The notes under the pieces: generated by a model
Database searches by the model: none
Told to the model about the DNA's origin: nothing
What the model saw: the letters and a program-made list of their open reading frames with translations, nothing else
Assembly (NCBI GenBank): GCA_012845835.1
Contig: JABAKD010000024.1
Span: 2,278,561-2,342,560 of the forward strand
Length of the DNA stretch: 64,000 nucleotides
Direction: 5' to 3'
From: Undaria pinnatifida
Taxonomy: Eukaryota; Sar; Phaeophyceae; Laminariales; Alariaceae
Translations under genes and position numbers: made by a program
Part shown: positions 54,401-63,895 of the stretch, one piece after another
Layout of the letters: each line of letters starts with the position of its first letter
Position numbering within the stretch: the first letter of the stretch is position 1

Positions 54401-57098
54401 GAAGGCGCGTACCGTGGTGGGGAAGGGGGAGAAGACCCTTCTTAGTGACCCCGAATCTGAGTTTCTTCTCGGGCGGGGACAAGGAGAAAGAAAAATGCAA
54501 AGAAAAAGAAGGGATCAGAGCAAAAAAAAGTGTCGCATAATGTTTGCAATAGTACAAGGGCGAATAATGGCTGTCTCTCATTGCTGGACTTGCGCGACTC
54601 AAACTGCTTGGAATTGGTGTGGGATCGTTTTTTGTATTTAACGAAGGGTTGGTGTTGGCTGCTTTCAGGCTAGATATATTTTCTGGCTAGCATAACATCT
54701 GCGCCAGAGAGTCCTACCGCAGCATGCGTCTTCAGTATGCTCAAGTGAAATGCTGCGGTCCTGCGTCTTCCACTTCGCCTACTTCGTTTCGCGGGGGCAA
54801 GGAAAGAACTAGCGTCTTTTGGCCGGCAGCGGTCTTTCTCGCTTCCATGCTCCTGGAAAATATGCCACTGTGTATGCCGCCATGCCGTCTCCCATCAACT
54901 AATTATTTTACCCTCACACTACTCTACATTTGATGTAGAATGATACCACTCTGGACGGAAATGTAAAGACTGTTTGGGTTTCATATTAATACGGAATCGG
55001 TCCTTACGTTTCCATCTAAAGTGGTGCAATATAACGTGGAATTTTAGTAACTACAAGGTTTCCCTCCGGGAAGTGCCTAGGGGAGTAACTACAAGGTTCC
55101 CCTCCGGGAAGTGCCTTAGGGAGCGGCGCAAGAACGAAATCCAAGCATCCAACATCTGACTGCCTGTGGGCAAATAAGATGTACCTGGTGGTAGTGAAAG
55201 CTTATTCTTTTTCCGCAGCTTGAGAAGTGGAGTGTGGGGAGGCGCCTTCCCGGGGACGGTTCGCTCTCTCCCCGTCGTGGTGGAGAACCGTAAATAAGTG
55301 GTATTCCCATCAGCACGTGTACAGCACGAGTACGATGAGGAGTTTTTGTACGGGCGACTCTTTATATATTTATGCAGTAAAATTTGCGTGGTAAAAAATA
55401 AATGGACGAAAAGTGGGTTTCCAACCACAAAAATTAGCAATTGTTCCGTGCGCGGTCTATTTATCGTGGTTTTGATGTTTTTTCTTCGTGTCATACGTAT
55501 GGGAATCAGCCATTTCAGAATGGGTACTCTTGTCTTGTTGAGCCAGATTTTGAACTCCACGACGAGTGATCCACGCCAGGATGGGCAATCATCCCCCTTC
55601 ATCACCAGTTCGTCGCAGAAAGTGCACAGATGTGATAGAACTGAGACAGAGAAGCCCTCTCTCATGGAGCATCAGCGCCTATATCCACTGCTGCTTCCTT
55701 TTTAGAGTCAAGAAAAATCACGCTGGGTTGTTTTGATCGTCGTCCGATTCAAAATCGTCCCCTCGAGGAGACGAATTCACTTTGCCTAGCCAGTACGAAC
55801 CAAAGCATCGGCTTGCTGCTGTACGTATACTGCTGTACCTGCTTGTAACACATAGCCACAGCAGCAGCACACCACGTATGGATATGCCACACGCGCATGA
55901 TGACGATGTTGCCTCTGTTGCTTGTTGTGCTGCTGGGCACGTTGTGTAGCGTTGTCTGTGTTGTCTGCATGTTCACTGTTGTCTACACTTGGCTGGGTGT
56001 GCTCGAGGGGGGGGAGAAACATAAATTGATGATCGGAAGTATAAGGTGATAAGGACCATTGATGGAAAAGTCTTGAGTCTACACGGTCCTGATATTTTCG
56101 TCCAGAATGGCGATGCCGCCCACAACAGCAACAAACGACAGGTAATCGATTACAAATACGAAGCAGGCCCCGAAAATATCAACTAGCCACAACAGTACGG
56201 CGCAGATGGGTGTGCCACACACGCACGGTGTTGCCTGCTGGCGCTGCTGGGCGGCAGTTTTTTAAGGCTGTGCTCTCTGCGTGTTGGCTGTGCTCATGGC
56301 TGTGTTCATGAAAGAGCAAAAAACGGACCGAAGGTTACCTCTGGGTCTGGTACGCGCGCATAATGTGCACAGATTTTTTGGATTTGCATCAAAACCTTCG
56401 TACGTAAAGTAGCGGGGATAGGGAATGCTGGATGTTGCGGAAACCCGGGGATTTACCTTAAATATGCCCATGGCCAAAAAAGTTTGAAAGGCTTGCCACG
56501 CGCGACTACACGGATCGCGCCCAAAGCTCGGACAACGTGGCCCCAAGGATCGAGTTACGCCTACCCTTCTAACGTTTCGGATATAGGTGCGAGCACGAAG
56601 AGATATGTCCGAAAACAGAGGCGAAAATGACAATTATACGTGTACTCATTCCACCCGCACACTACTATTCTGACGAATACTACTGCAACTACGGCTTACA
56701 TTTTGCGTGGGGTATCGCTTCCGCTCACTGTTTCGCCATACATCTTCCCTTTCGCACGTGGAAATTAAAAAAGCTCTTGAGTTATAATAGTGCGTATTTA
56801 TAAAGTTCACCTTCCCCCCTGTCTACAAGTATGTAGAGTTCATCTTATACTGTACCTGGTATGCAGGAAGAAATAAACGAATAAAATTCTGTTTCAATTC
56901 CCTTCCTTGTTGTTCTCTTTCTCTGCTGCAATTTTTCTGTTTTTTCATGACCCTGTGCAGATTCCCATGAGCATGGGGCAGACAAGCTTCGTGGATGTGC
57001 TGCTTTGTCCGGACATCCAGGAGAGCGAGATGGATGCGGACGAACAGGAAGGGGGGTTGCTGATGGAGAACGAGGATAGTGTGGACCACAACCGATGA
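45295..57098 (+). CDS. RAD1: RAD1, DNA-damage checkpoint 9-1-1 clamp subunit (start codon not found)
   Basis: Exons join 45295-45420, 46271-46477, 47949-48023, 49252-49344, 51760-51869, 54071-54245 and 56961-57098. Frames and phases are continuous, giving 307 codons before TGA (human RAD1 has 282 residues). Conserved blocks appear in the family's order: SCRLDNAKAITTIL, ESSLFQEYDC, FGINLTTLLECLQIFG, LTLEEAGVFTSCEI, MEFS...CILKSDFL, EAFQELADL, EIDFPK and VDVLLCPD. RAD1 forms the PCNA-like RAD9-HUS1-RAD1 ring, loaded at damaged DNA by RAD17-RFC to activate ATR signalling in the nucleus. The partner genes are not in this window. Introns are 0.8-2.7 kb and repeat-filled. The first listed exon follows an acceptor with an in-frame stop just upstream, so a short 5' exon with the ATG is missing from this model. 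Identification rests on recognised motif order, not on a search. Confidence 0.85.
46271..46477 (+). CDS. RAD1: RAD1 exon (residues 43-111)
   Basis: Contains MTIVVSGRAKYTQAQGVLES, SLFQEYDC and KFGINLTTLLECLQIFG, the most conserved block of the family. Acceptor CTGCCTAG, donor GAG|GTGAAG, phase 0 at both ends. Confidence 0.88.
46683..46812 (+). repeat. (TTG/GTG)n microsatellite in a RAD1 intron
   Basis: An imperfect GTT/GTG run. Long poly-V and poly-T ORFs across it on both strands are artefacts. Confidence 0.9.
47949..48023 (+). CDS. RAD1: RAD1 exon (residues 112-136)
   Basis: Reads RLTLEEAGVFTSCEIRT, equivalent to the LEEGGVVT segment of animal RAD1. Acceptor CCAAGCAG, donor CAG|GTACGA; 75 bp, phase 0. 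It is too short to stand out as an ORF. Confidence 0.85.
49252..49344 (+). CDS. RAD1: RAD1 exon (residues 137-167)
   Basis: Reads DEEAMEFSALAKAFSSS, then VCQCILKSDFLK, the interdomain connector and start of the second PCNA-like domain. Acceptor after a T-rich tract, donor AAG|GTGGGA, phase 0. Confidence 0.82.
49505..50035 (+). repeat. ~510-bp dispersed repeat preceded by a poly-G tract
   Basis: After about 18 G bases (49513-49530) comes CCCTACTATGCCGGGACGGA, then CACCAAGCGCGAAGCGCCGT, TGCCTCGTGGGTGCC and ACCAACGCCAACCCC. The order and spacing match 63362-63895. Fragments occur at about 11097-11170 and 51608-51665. Confidence 0.8.
50994..51267. mobile_element. MITE, GACC family, diverged copy
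   Basis: The ends GATCAATGCTACGG and TCGTAGCATTGGTC are inverted repeats; ATCACTCGCGCGAGTGACCC lies subterminally. No target duplication was seen. Confidence 0.75.
51760..51869 (+). CDS. RAD1: RAD1 exon (residues 168-203)
   Basis: Reads EAFQELADLNGATSVAVTFG, then APHLQLSAKGSIGS, matching the REAFSELD...YFRLSTFG block. Acceptor TTCTACAG, donor CAG|GTGATC, phase 2 at the donor. Its 3' half is duplicated in the next intron at 52018-52092. Confidence 0.85.
52018..52092 (+). pseudogene. Duplicated 3' half of RAD1 exon at 51760-51869
   Basis: CGGCCAAGAAGCGCCTGACC, then CTGCAGCTTTCTGCCAAAGG, a TTTTT insertion, then CATCGGTTCCAGGTGATC repeats 51816-51875 with few changes, including the splice donor. 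It lacks the exon's acceptor and 5' half and has a small frame-changing insertion, so it is probably not used. Confidence 0.8.
52433..52713. mobile_element. MITE, GACC family, diverged copy
   Basis: The right end CTCCTACCGTAGCCTTGGCC and left end GAGCTAGGCGATAGGGGG are imperfect inverted repeats. CTCACTCGCGCGAGTGACCC lies near the left end. Confidence 0.65.
53381..53653. mobile_element. MITE, GACC family, with probable target duplication CAAA
   Basis: Begins GACCAAAGGCTATGGGAGGG and ends CCGTACCGTGGCAATGGAA. Flanked by CAAA at 53377-53380 and 53654-53657. Subterminal ATCACGCGAGTGG and CTCGTGCGAGTGG motifs are present. Confidence 0.7.
53700..53960 (+). repeat. ~105-bp tandem repeat, about 2.5 copies
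   Basis: AACTGCACCCATGTTCCTCG followed by GTTGAG occurs at about 53805 and 53914, with CCCTATCGTAGCACGCCTCC between. This is the same unit as the array at 7025-7255. Confidence 0.8.
54071..54245 (+). CDS. RAD1: RAD1 exon (residues 204-262) ending at a GC donor
   Basis: Phase-2 start restores the frame (AG|C). It reads EIDFPKTSEAFVCFECHEP, then VSWTYLMTGMETGMRALPHA and EGILCIQHQ. It ends CATCAG|GCAAGC, a GC-AG intron boundary matching the usual GC-donor consensus. No GT donor near it would keep the frame into the last exon. Confidence 0.82.
54340..54505 (+). repeat. 5'-truncated SINE in a RAD1 intron
   Basis: Contains TCGATGCAATTCGACGAGGG, AAAAATGAAGGCGCGTACCG, then TTAGTGACCCCGAATCTGAG, the plus-strand equivalent of the SINE body at 18430-18705; the tRNA-like head is absent. 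Confidence 0.6.
55048..55124 (+). repeat. Tandem duplication of ~39 bp
   Basis: AACTACAAGGTTTCCCTCCG and AACTACAAGGTTCCCCTCCG each continue GGAAGTGCCT. They lie in the last RAD1 intron. Confidence 0.85.
56961..57098 (+). CDS. RAD1: RAD1 terminal exon (residues 263-307)
   Basis: After acceptor CCTGTGCAG it reads IPMSMGQTSFVDVLLCPDIQ, corresponding to the QICFVEYYCCPD strand of animal RAD1. An acidic tail (ESEMDADEQEGG) precedes TGA at 57096-57098. Confidence 0.85.
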   Translation: MPMSMGQTSFVDVLLCPDIQESEMDADEQEGGLLMENEDSVDHNR

Positions 57099-57141
57099 CA
57101 ATGTGTGCGCCCCTCCGGATCTCACGTCCGTAGTGGCAATG

Positions 57142-57308
57142 CAGTAGTGATCCCTCTATAGCGCCGGTTGAGTAGTGCCGGTTGCCCTCTACAGTGCCTG
57201 TGAAACCACCCGGTACAGGTGGAAACAACCAGAACTAGCTGTCGGTATGCGGAATAGTGCCGGTATTGCCGACTGGCTCATACCGGCACTATAGAGGGGC
57301 TACTACAG
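57142..57308. mobile_element. MITE with CAGTAGTG termini and TAGTGCCGGT motif
   Basis: The left end (CAGTAGTGATCCCTCTATAG, then CGCCGGT) and the right end (ACCGGCACTATAGAGGGGCT, then ACTACAG) are imperfect inverted repeats of about 27 bp. TA follows the right end, TG precedes the left. It lies 44 bp after the RAD1 stop, so it may fall in the 3' UTR. Confidence 0.75.
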
Positions 57309-57310
57309 TA

Positions 57311-58366
57311 GTAGATGGAAGACCAAGGCTATGGCTGGGGGGGTACCCCTTTTTTTGCGACCGAATTCAGACGAGTGGCGCGAAGGGCTCTGCATCGTGC
57401 TCAAAAATGGACTGATCATGTTGGTCTGGCGCAGCATACTGAAAAGTTCGACGGCGGTGCGCACCGCATCGTTGAACAGCACGAATAATTGGGGTAGCCA
57501 GTTGCGTGAGTGGTTCTGAGCCACAGAAAAAACAGACCCTAAAAGCAACCCCCCTTGTCGGGATGCGAGAGTCTATGATCCGGAGGACTACGTACGGCTG
57601 TCCATGCCCCCAACTGTAACCTTTGGTCAGAGCGAGGGGTGTCCGACACGCAGACCTGTCTCAGATTCTCCCCCTCGTCCTTAGGCGATTGCAAATGCAC
57701 ACGATGATAACGTACCGCGTGAAAACATGCGGTGCCCTGCGGTGTTTACAGCAGTGGCGCGTGGTACGGTTGGGGTGGCGCACTTTTGGCCCCGGCGTTT
57801 CCGACGGACATTGCTCTTCGACTGAGAAGCTAACCAATCCCGTTGGAGTACGTTTTGTGGTTTGCGGTAGTGTTGGTCAATACCTTGGCCGTGGGATTGT
57901 GCATCGGTGTGCGCTTTCAGTTTTTAAACGTCACTTTTTGGGTGAGGTATAGAGAGCTCAAGTGGTTAAAAGCCTCAGAACACGCACGTGGTTATGCCAC
58001 CTCTACCGTAGCGTGCGTATAATGGGGTGTCCTCGTGTTTTTTCGTGTCCCACGTGTTCCAGAGGCCCCCTGCCTTGCCTCGGCGTCAGAGTCGCCGTCC
58101 GATTGCGCAGACCGAATGGATCCGGGGTGGAAAGGAGGAATGTACGGGAATGCACAGATTTCACACACATTCTGAGACTGATCGTGCCTCACAACGTCTC
58201 GGGGGGGGCGCCGTTCCCTCATCTCAATTGAACGGCCCTCTGGCAGTTCAGCTCGAAACGTAAAGCCGCCTTAGCTTGCCCTTCTCGAGGGAGGCTGTTT
58301 GTAACAATTCAGCTTGAAATATCAACTACCATGCTGACCCTTCCCGGGGGCGCGTGTTTGCGACTA
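57311..58366. other. Intergenic with an eroded GACC-family MITE
   Basis: GACCAAGGCTATGGCTGGGG at 57321 begins a MITE copy ending near 57573, with its right end decayed. A fragment of the 'ggccgtgggattgtgcatcgg' family lies at about 57889. No gene recognised. Confidence 0.5.
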
Positions 58367-58634
58367 CAGTGGGTACCCCGATTTAGGAGCGCCCCGTGAC
58401 AAGCCGAAACAAGCGCTCTTAACTACACATCGCTCTGATCTGTAGTGGGAAGTATAAAACTTTTAGTATAGGCGGGACATGCTGATTTGACCACTCCTAA
58501 CGCCTTTGAAATTGGAAACCCTCGTTGGGAACAAATTTACTTGAAGTTAGTATAGGAAGGGATTTGGGGGCTCTAAAGGGGTGAAAGTCCCGAACGCTCT
58601 CATCCTGGGCGCTCTTAAATCGGGGTACCCACTG
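58367..58634. mobile_element. MITE with TA target site and CAGTGGGTACCCC termini
   Basis: CAGTGGGTACCCCGATTTAG and its inverse (CTTAAATCGGGGTACCCACTG) bound a 268-bp element flanked by TA at 58365-58366 and 58635-58636. TA duplication plus CAGT ends point to the Tc1/mariner superfamily. Non-coding. Confidence 0.85.
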
Positions 58635-58947
58635 TATTGAGCTTGAAACATAGGTTAGCATGCTTTCGCTTCCGAGGAAGGGTGCTTGTGGCAATTCAGC
58701 TTGGCACGTCATTTTCCATGCTTGCCCTCCCGAAGGACAAGGCCACGGAGGCGTGCTACGGTCGAGGGAGCACTTCTGGGCCAAGTATTTTCTGAGTGGC
58801 CCACTCCTCAACTAAGGAAACCGCCCAAGTTATCAGCTTTATGTACACCTCGTCTATGGGAATGCTCATCGGGCGGAGCGAACACAAGTTCGAGTTTCGG
58901 GCGAGGTATGCAGCTCCTCGAGGGAGGAGCTTCGGGAAAAATAAATG

Positions 58948-59126
58948 AGGGCTTTTCACGGGTCACGATTACGCGGGTCGAGTCGTGTCGGGTCAGGGGG
59001 CATTCGAAATATCACGGGTTGTGTCGGGTCGGGTCGGGTCAGGAGGGTTTCGAATCTAACGGGACGGGTCGGGTCACCCTGGCCCAACCCGACTCGCGAC
59101 AAGTACCCCGACCCATCAAAAGCCCT
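58948..59126. mobile_element. Short element with 17-bp inverted ends and GGGTC repeats
   Basis: The ends AGGGCTTTTCACGGGTC and GACCCATCAAAAGCCCT are inverted repeats with two mismatches. The interior is largely GGGTC/GGGAC units. GGGAAAAAT-type sequence occurs on both sides, suggesting an imperfect target duplication. hAT-like ends are possible. Confidence 0.6.
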
Positions 59127-59135
59127 GGGAAAAAT

Positions 59136-59388
59136 GAGGTGGGCCTCTATATGCCGTAACGGTAGGGGTCATGCTTGGCGGGTGGCTGCCCTACTTCTTT
59201 TCGGTCTTCAGCTGTTTTTTCGCGTGTCGGTTTCGCGATATTTACCGCCACCGCCATGGAAATGTTGTTTCGTGCTGCGCGAGCAGTTCGGTTTCGACCC
59301 AGGGATATAACCGCTCGCGCGGGTGGTCTATAGTTGATACGTACTGGTAGTGAAAATGGGAATTACTCCCCCAACTGTTGCCTTGGTC
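59136..59388. mobile_element. MITE, GACC family, diverged copy
   Basis: The right end CAACTGTTGCCTTGGTC and the left part GCCGTAACGGTAGGGG are compatible with the family ends; AACCGCTCGCGCGGGTGG is the palindromic motif. The left boundary is uncertain. Confidence 0.5.
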
Positions 59389-61422
59389 GAAAGGAGGCTG
59401 GGCCCTGAAGCGAAGTCGCACCAAAACCGTGTACTCTTACTGTCAACGCTGTTGGGACATTCTGCAGCGCGGTTGGTGCGGTTTGTGTGCTATTTATAGC
59501 AATATCACTCCGCGGCATAGCCAGGCTATCGCCCTCGCTTGCTTCGTGAAGTACAGAAGGCGTCTGCTAGTAGAAGAAACGTCAACTTCGTGTCGATGCC
59601 CAATTGCTTCTGGTGTTTCCACCATTTGACACAGGCTGCTATTGGCTATTGTATGGGATTTGGTACGGCCACCGACCGTGGGCACCGATTCTTCGGTCAC
59701 ACTTTTTATTTGTCGTTAGAACACGAGCGTCATTTTCTTCGACCGATATTTTAAGAGCGGGCGCCCTCTGTAGCACATTTTTCTGCAGTCACTTTTGGGT
59801 ATCAAACATGGTCTATACTCCTCTGCGCGTAAGTGCACCGTGGGAGGCACACCGCGCGCCTCACAACACCATCGTGAGACTCGTTTGGCTGCCAACAGTC
59901 AACGTTCTCGCAGGAAGGGGTTCCTTTCGGCTAACGAATCGTCATGATCTCTCCCGCGGGCCAAAAAATACAAATGATTTTCATTAAATAAAAAATCATC
60001 AAGCGGGACGGGGGGGGGTGGGCGTCTCATGGAATCTTGCCATTCTCCAAGGTTGCTTCGCTGGACTCCGCAAACCGATTTGCGCGAATATGAGCGTATT
60101 TCTTGCGTCTCTGCTCAACAAAACCCAAACACGGTGATCTTTAGCGAAACGCTCATCAGTCACCACGAAGAAAAAAAACAATGTCTCGTCGCCACAGACA
60201 AAAAACACCGACAGTTACGATGTGCCCGAAGGATTGCACCGCGGTTGAGCGACCAGCTCGAGGTCAATGCGCCCATCATACTTCTAACAGAGCCATATAT
60301 AAGTGCACCGTGTTTTAGAACGAGGGCCAAAGGGCGCTGGTGCATCCATCATCGTCCCTACGTATCGTGCGCTGTGGCAATATGTCTACTACCGTATGCG
60401 ATGCAGTAGCGGCCCCTCTACAGCAGCGGCAACCGGCACTCCTCCGCATATGGCCACTACCGATTAATCTAATATGTGCCAAGCGATTCCACAGGCACTA
60501 CAGAGGGACCTCTACTGTATTTACTTCGTGGCGCTTGGGAAAAATTTTCATTCAACATTTTCTACGACCGCCCCCACAAGAAAGCAAGCTTGCTCCTACC
60601 CATCACACGCCCCGAGCAACACGCCCTAACTAGGCAGTCAGAAAAAAACTTAGGGACTCAGCACTCGCCACGTCGCCCCATCTGCCACGTCACTCCGTTA
60701 CGTCCCACTATCCAAAAGACAAAGGGTCAGGTAGGGGGAGTACGCCCGTATTCGCTTATGTGTTTTCACAATTGATAACATAAGGCGGGTAAATCGCCCA
60801 TCGCCTGACTACAACTACACCAAAAATACTCGTACAGTTGGCCGCTACGCAATCGCTACATGACACAACAGTATGCCATTGGTCTAGGCAACCAAAAATA
60901 ACACATCGCAAAGCGACACGCGATGCACTCTCAAGCACTGTGTATCTACCCAAGCCAGTACATACATATATTTGACGTCAGCAACTCAACATTCAAATAA
61001 ATAATGTAGTCGATCGAGGCGATCTAGAAGAACCGGTGGTAATCGACAAGCGACATACCAGGTATGTTCTAGCACCATCTGCACAATCCAGCAATCACCA
61101 ACGGCACGTCTCTACGACGCCGGCAGTACAACATTCCAACAAATCACGGAGTGCACGCAGTGTCCGAAATACTACCCGCACAAGCTAGCCTAACCATCAA
61201 GCACACCTCTACCGCACCAGCAGCACAAAGCTCCAATAAATCCCACAGCAGTGCACAAAGTATTCACGCACTATCTCTGGCATACCATATATTTCGGGAT
61301 ACAGACGGAAGTCTTTTAGATAAGCTATCGACGCTATCCGCACAAGTCAGCAACCAACAGCACAAATATTCGACACCAGCAGCACATCTCTCAAAAAAAT
61401 AACACGAAGTGGACGACAGCTG
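59389..61422. other. Intergenic, one small MITE, otherwise nothing recognised
   Basis: A CAGTAGCGGCCCC...CTACTG element of about 114 bp at 60404-60517 belongs to the family of 57142-57308. Other ORFs show no domain. Confidence 0.45.
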
Positions 61423-61679
61423 CTACCGCACGGTCACCGCCTTGCCATCCATACCCACGCTGTTCACAGAAGGCGTCATTCCCGCCACGCCTGCTAACGG
61501 TGGTTGTAAAGCATTCCTGACCTCATCGTCAGAGCCAGGGGACGATAACCGATCGTCCCCTGGATCATCACGCACAAGTTGGTGCTCCAGACGGCTGGCG
61601 ACCTCGTCCTCGTAACGGTTCATCCGGTGCGTGTAGTTCACGTGGGACAAGCGGAGCCAGGGGCTGTCGAAGATAGAGC
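61423..61679 (-). CDS. Possible C-terminal exon of an unrecognised minus-strand gene
   Basis: After a possible acceptor (GTCAAGCAG) the frame reads SIFDSPWLRLSHVNYTHRMN, then RYEDEVASRLEHQLVRDDPG, and closes with a stop at its left end. Amino-acid composition and G/C-ending codons look more protein-like than neighbouring ORFs. No family recognised. An antisense ORF of similar length exists, so coding status is uncertain. Confidence 0.3.
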
Positions 61680-61859
61680 CTGCTTGACCAACCCGCCAGG
61701 CGTACAGAGAAGGGGCGTATATTAATGAAAAGCACGTTACAATACAAGCTTTCCTTTCGGAGGCGCGGTGTCGCAAGGCTGATGATTTTCATCTATCTGT
61801 GATCAACAGAAAATAGCGTAGAACGAAAAGTGAAAACGGGCGATCGATGTAGTACGCTG

Positions 61860-61920
61860 CTTGCAAAGATGAGTATCGACCCTAAATGCGTCTATTAATA
61901 ACTTGCAGCTGACGTTGTTA
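61860..61920 (+). repeat. Truncated MSIDP-family terminus
   Basis: GCTTGCAAAGATGAGTATCG, then ACCCTAAATGCGTC and AGCTGACGTTG. The micro-ORF stops after MSIDPKCVY. Confidence 0.6.
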
Positions 61921-63250
61921 GAATAATTTAATAAAAAGTGCGTAGACGGCTCATCGGCTTGGAACACCGTTTAGGTTTATCATCATATCAGTAGGCGGTA
62001 TAGACGATGGAGGCAGCAGCATTGCGTGTGCGTGCGAAAAACACAGTCACACACCAAAAATCTCGGGAAAAAAAGAAAATGCTCGTTCGACGGCACGCAC
62101 CAAATTGGCTGAGCACAACATCAGCAGTGTTTGATTAAGTAAAACAGAGAGCAGTACAACAGCAGCAGTACAAAAGAATTACAGCAGCAGCAGCGGCAGC
62201 GGTGGCGGCAGCAGCGACGGTGGCGCAACTTTCGAAGCAGCCGCAGTGGGGTCTATCGCGCACCTGGTAGTATGTATGCGTGTGACAAAAAAATAATCAA
62301 AACGCTTTAGTAAGCACTCGAGTGTTTGCGATAAAAAAAAGTGAACAAAATTCTTCCATCAGACTTGAAAAAGCTAGATTCACTGTGGCATGCATTGGCT
62401 GTGTGTATTCTTCACATTAAACTGATATTTCCACCCATCTACAAACGGCACAACCAGTGTCCGTCTGATACCTCATAGAGAGACGAGCTCTGTGGTCATC
62501 TCCTACGAGACAGAGGTACACATTGTAAATACAGCAAGGTGATTTGGCCATGCAAGGCCAACCGCAATGAGCACGCAGGCCCAAAACACAAAATGTAAGC
62601 CAGCACACCGGACAAATTGCAAAAAAGAGGTAGTGTTTGCGAGCAAAAAAGAGGTAGTGTTTGCGAGACTGTACACAAATAAAACAACGATAAAACGAAA
62701 ACTGCTGAAAAATAAACATCCTGTACAGATTCCACAGAGACTTGTCTATGCTGGCCATGCAAAGCAACCTCTAGAACAAACATCATTATTGTTTTGTGTA
62801 AGAATCCACGAACGGAGTTAGCTGAGCACAACGACAAACGCACTACATCGGAACACGTGCAGGAGAGAGTGAGAGTAGCAGCAGCAACAACAGCAGCAAC
62901 ACACGCAAAAGACACCAACAGCAGCAGGCACAGCAGCAGCAGCACAGAAGCAGCAGCAGCAGCAGCAGCGGTGGTGCTGGCGGTGGCGTTGGAAGCTTCG
63001 GCGACAGCGTTGTGGTAAATCAGCGGTGGTTGTGCAAAAGTCAGCACCGAGTACGATACGACAACTGGATAAAAATCCGCTGACGTTTCGAGCAGCAGCA
63101 GCTGCTGCTGGGCAAAAACAAAAAACGAAGGGCAGCAGCTGAACAGTAGCAGTTTATAGCCTTAAGAGAACGAAAGGTCCAACAGCAGTTGATTTTTGAA
63201 AGCCTGTACAGGTCAAAACGCGAAAGGCTTTAACGACCACGGCCGATAAA
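61921..63250 (+). repeat. CAG/CTG-rich low-complexity region
   Basis: CAG/GCA runs at about 62155-62215, 62875-62970 and 63090-63140, plus a 24-bp tandem duplication (CAAAAAAGAGGTAGTGTTTG) at about 62621-62668. No gene recognised; poly-A/poly-S ORFs are artefacts. Confidence 0.7.
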
Positions 63251-63275
63251 TTGGTGATTATGTTTATATGTTTTC

Positions 63276-63895
63276 GGGGGGGGGGGGGGGAGTTGTGCGA
63301 CGATCACCATAATGCAAAGCAGGGGGGCAGTATGAAGCGGGTTCAAGCGGGGGTTGGAACCGGGGGGGGGGGGGGGGGGGGGGGGGGTACTCGTTTCATG
63401 CTAGCCGAAGCCTTAAGGCCATTGGCTGTGGCATCCCTACAACGTCGGGACGGAGCACATCGGAATTTCGCCGACCAGCCAGACATCGCGAGCACCAAGC
63501 GCGAAGCGCCGTGAGGTGTTCGGCGAGTCGCATAACGGATGACCTTCACATTACTGAGAACCATTTGCGGGGCGGGCTTCCGCACCTTGAGCGTACTTTC
63601 TTGCAAATCGGATGACAAATACGAAGTATTTAGATTTTGTGGTGTGGCCATTTCCAGAGACAGCAATGGGGATACTATGTAGCTGCCTCGTGGGTGCCTG
63701 ACCACATGCGCACTACGTGATACCATCCCCTTGCGCGAAGTTAAGGTTCTCCACTCCGCACAACGTAATCTAACTCGACTACCATCACGGTTACCGCCAA
63801 AAAATAAAATCGAGAAAAAAAGGTACCCTGGTGGTCTAGCTCACGTAATGAGAGGCATGTTTTACCGCGTCGGTGCCAACCGACGCCAACCCGAG
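63276..63895 (+). repeat. Second copy of the ~510-bp repeat with poly-G tracts
   Basis: G-homopolymers at about 63276-63290 and 63362-63387 precede ATCCCTACAACGTCGGGACG, GCACCAAGCGCGAAGCGCCG, CTGCCTCGTGGGTGCC and ACCGACGCCAACCC, collinear with 49505-50035. Confidence 0.8.

Noticed and set aside
55051-55665. 204-codon minus-strand ORF in the last RAD1 intron
   Set aside because: A C-x-x-C pair (CTFC) is present, but no zinc-finger spacing or other family signature, and a tandem duplication lies within it.
61860-61920. Standalone structured RNA gene
   Set aside because: It is a truncated end of the inverted-repeat family; no independent evidence of transcription.
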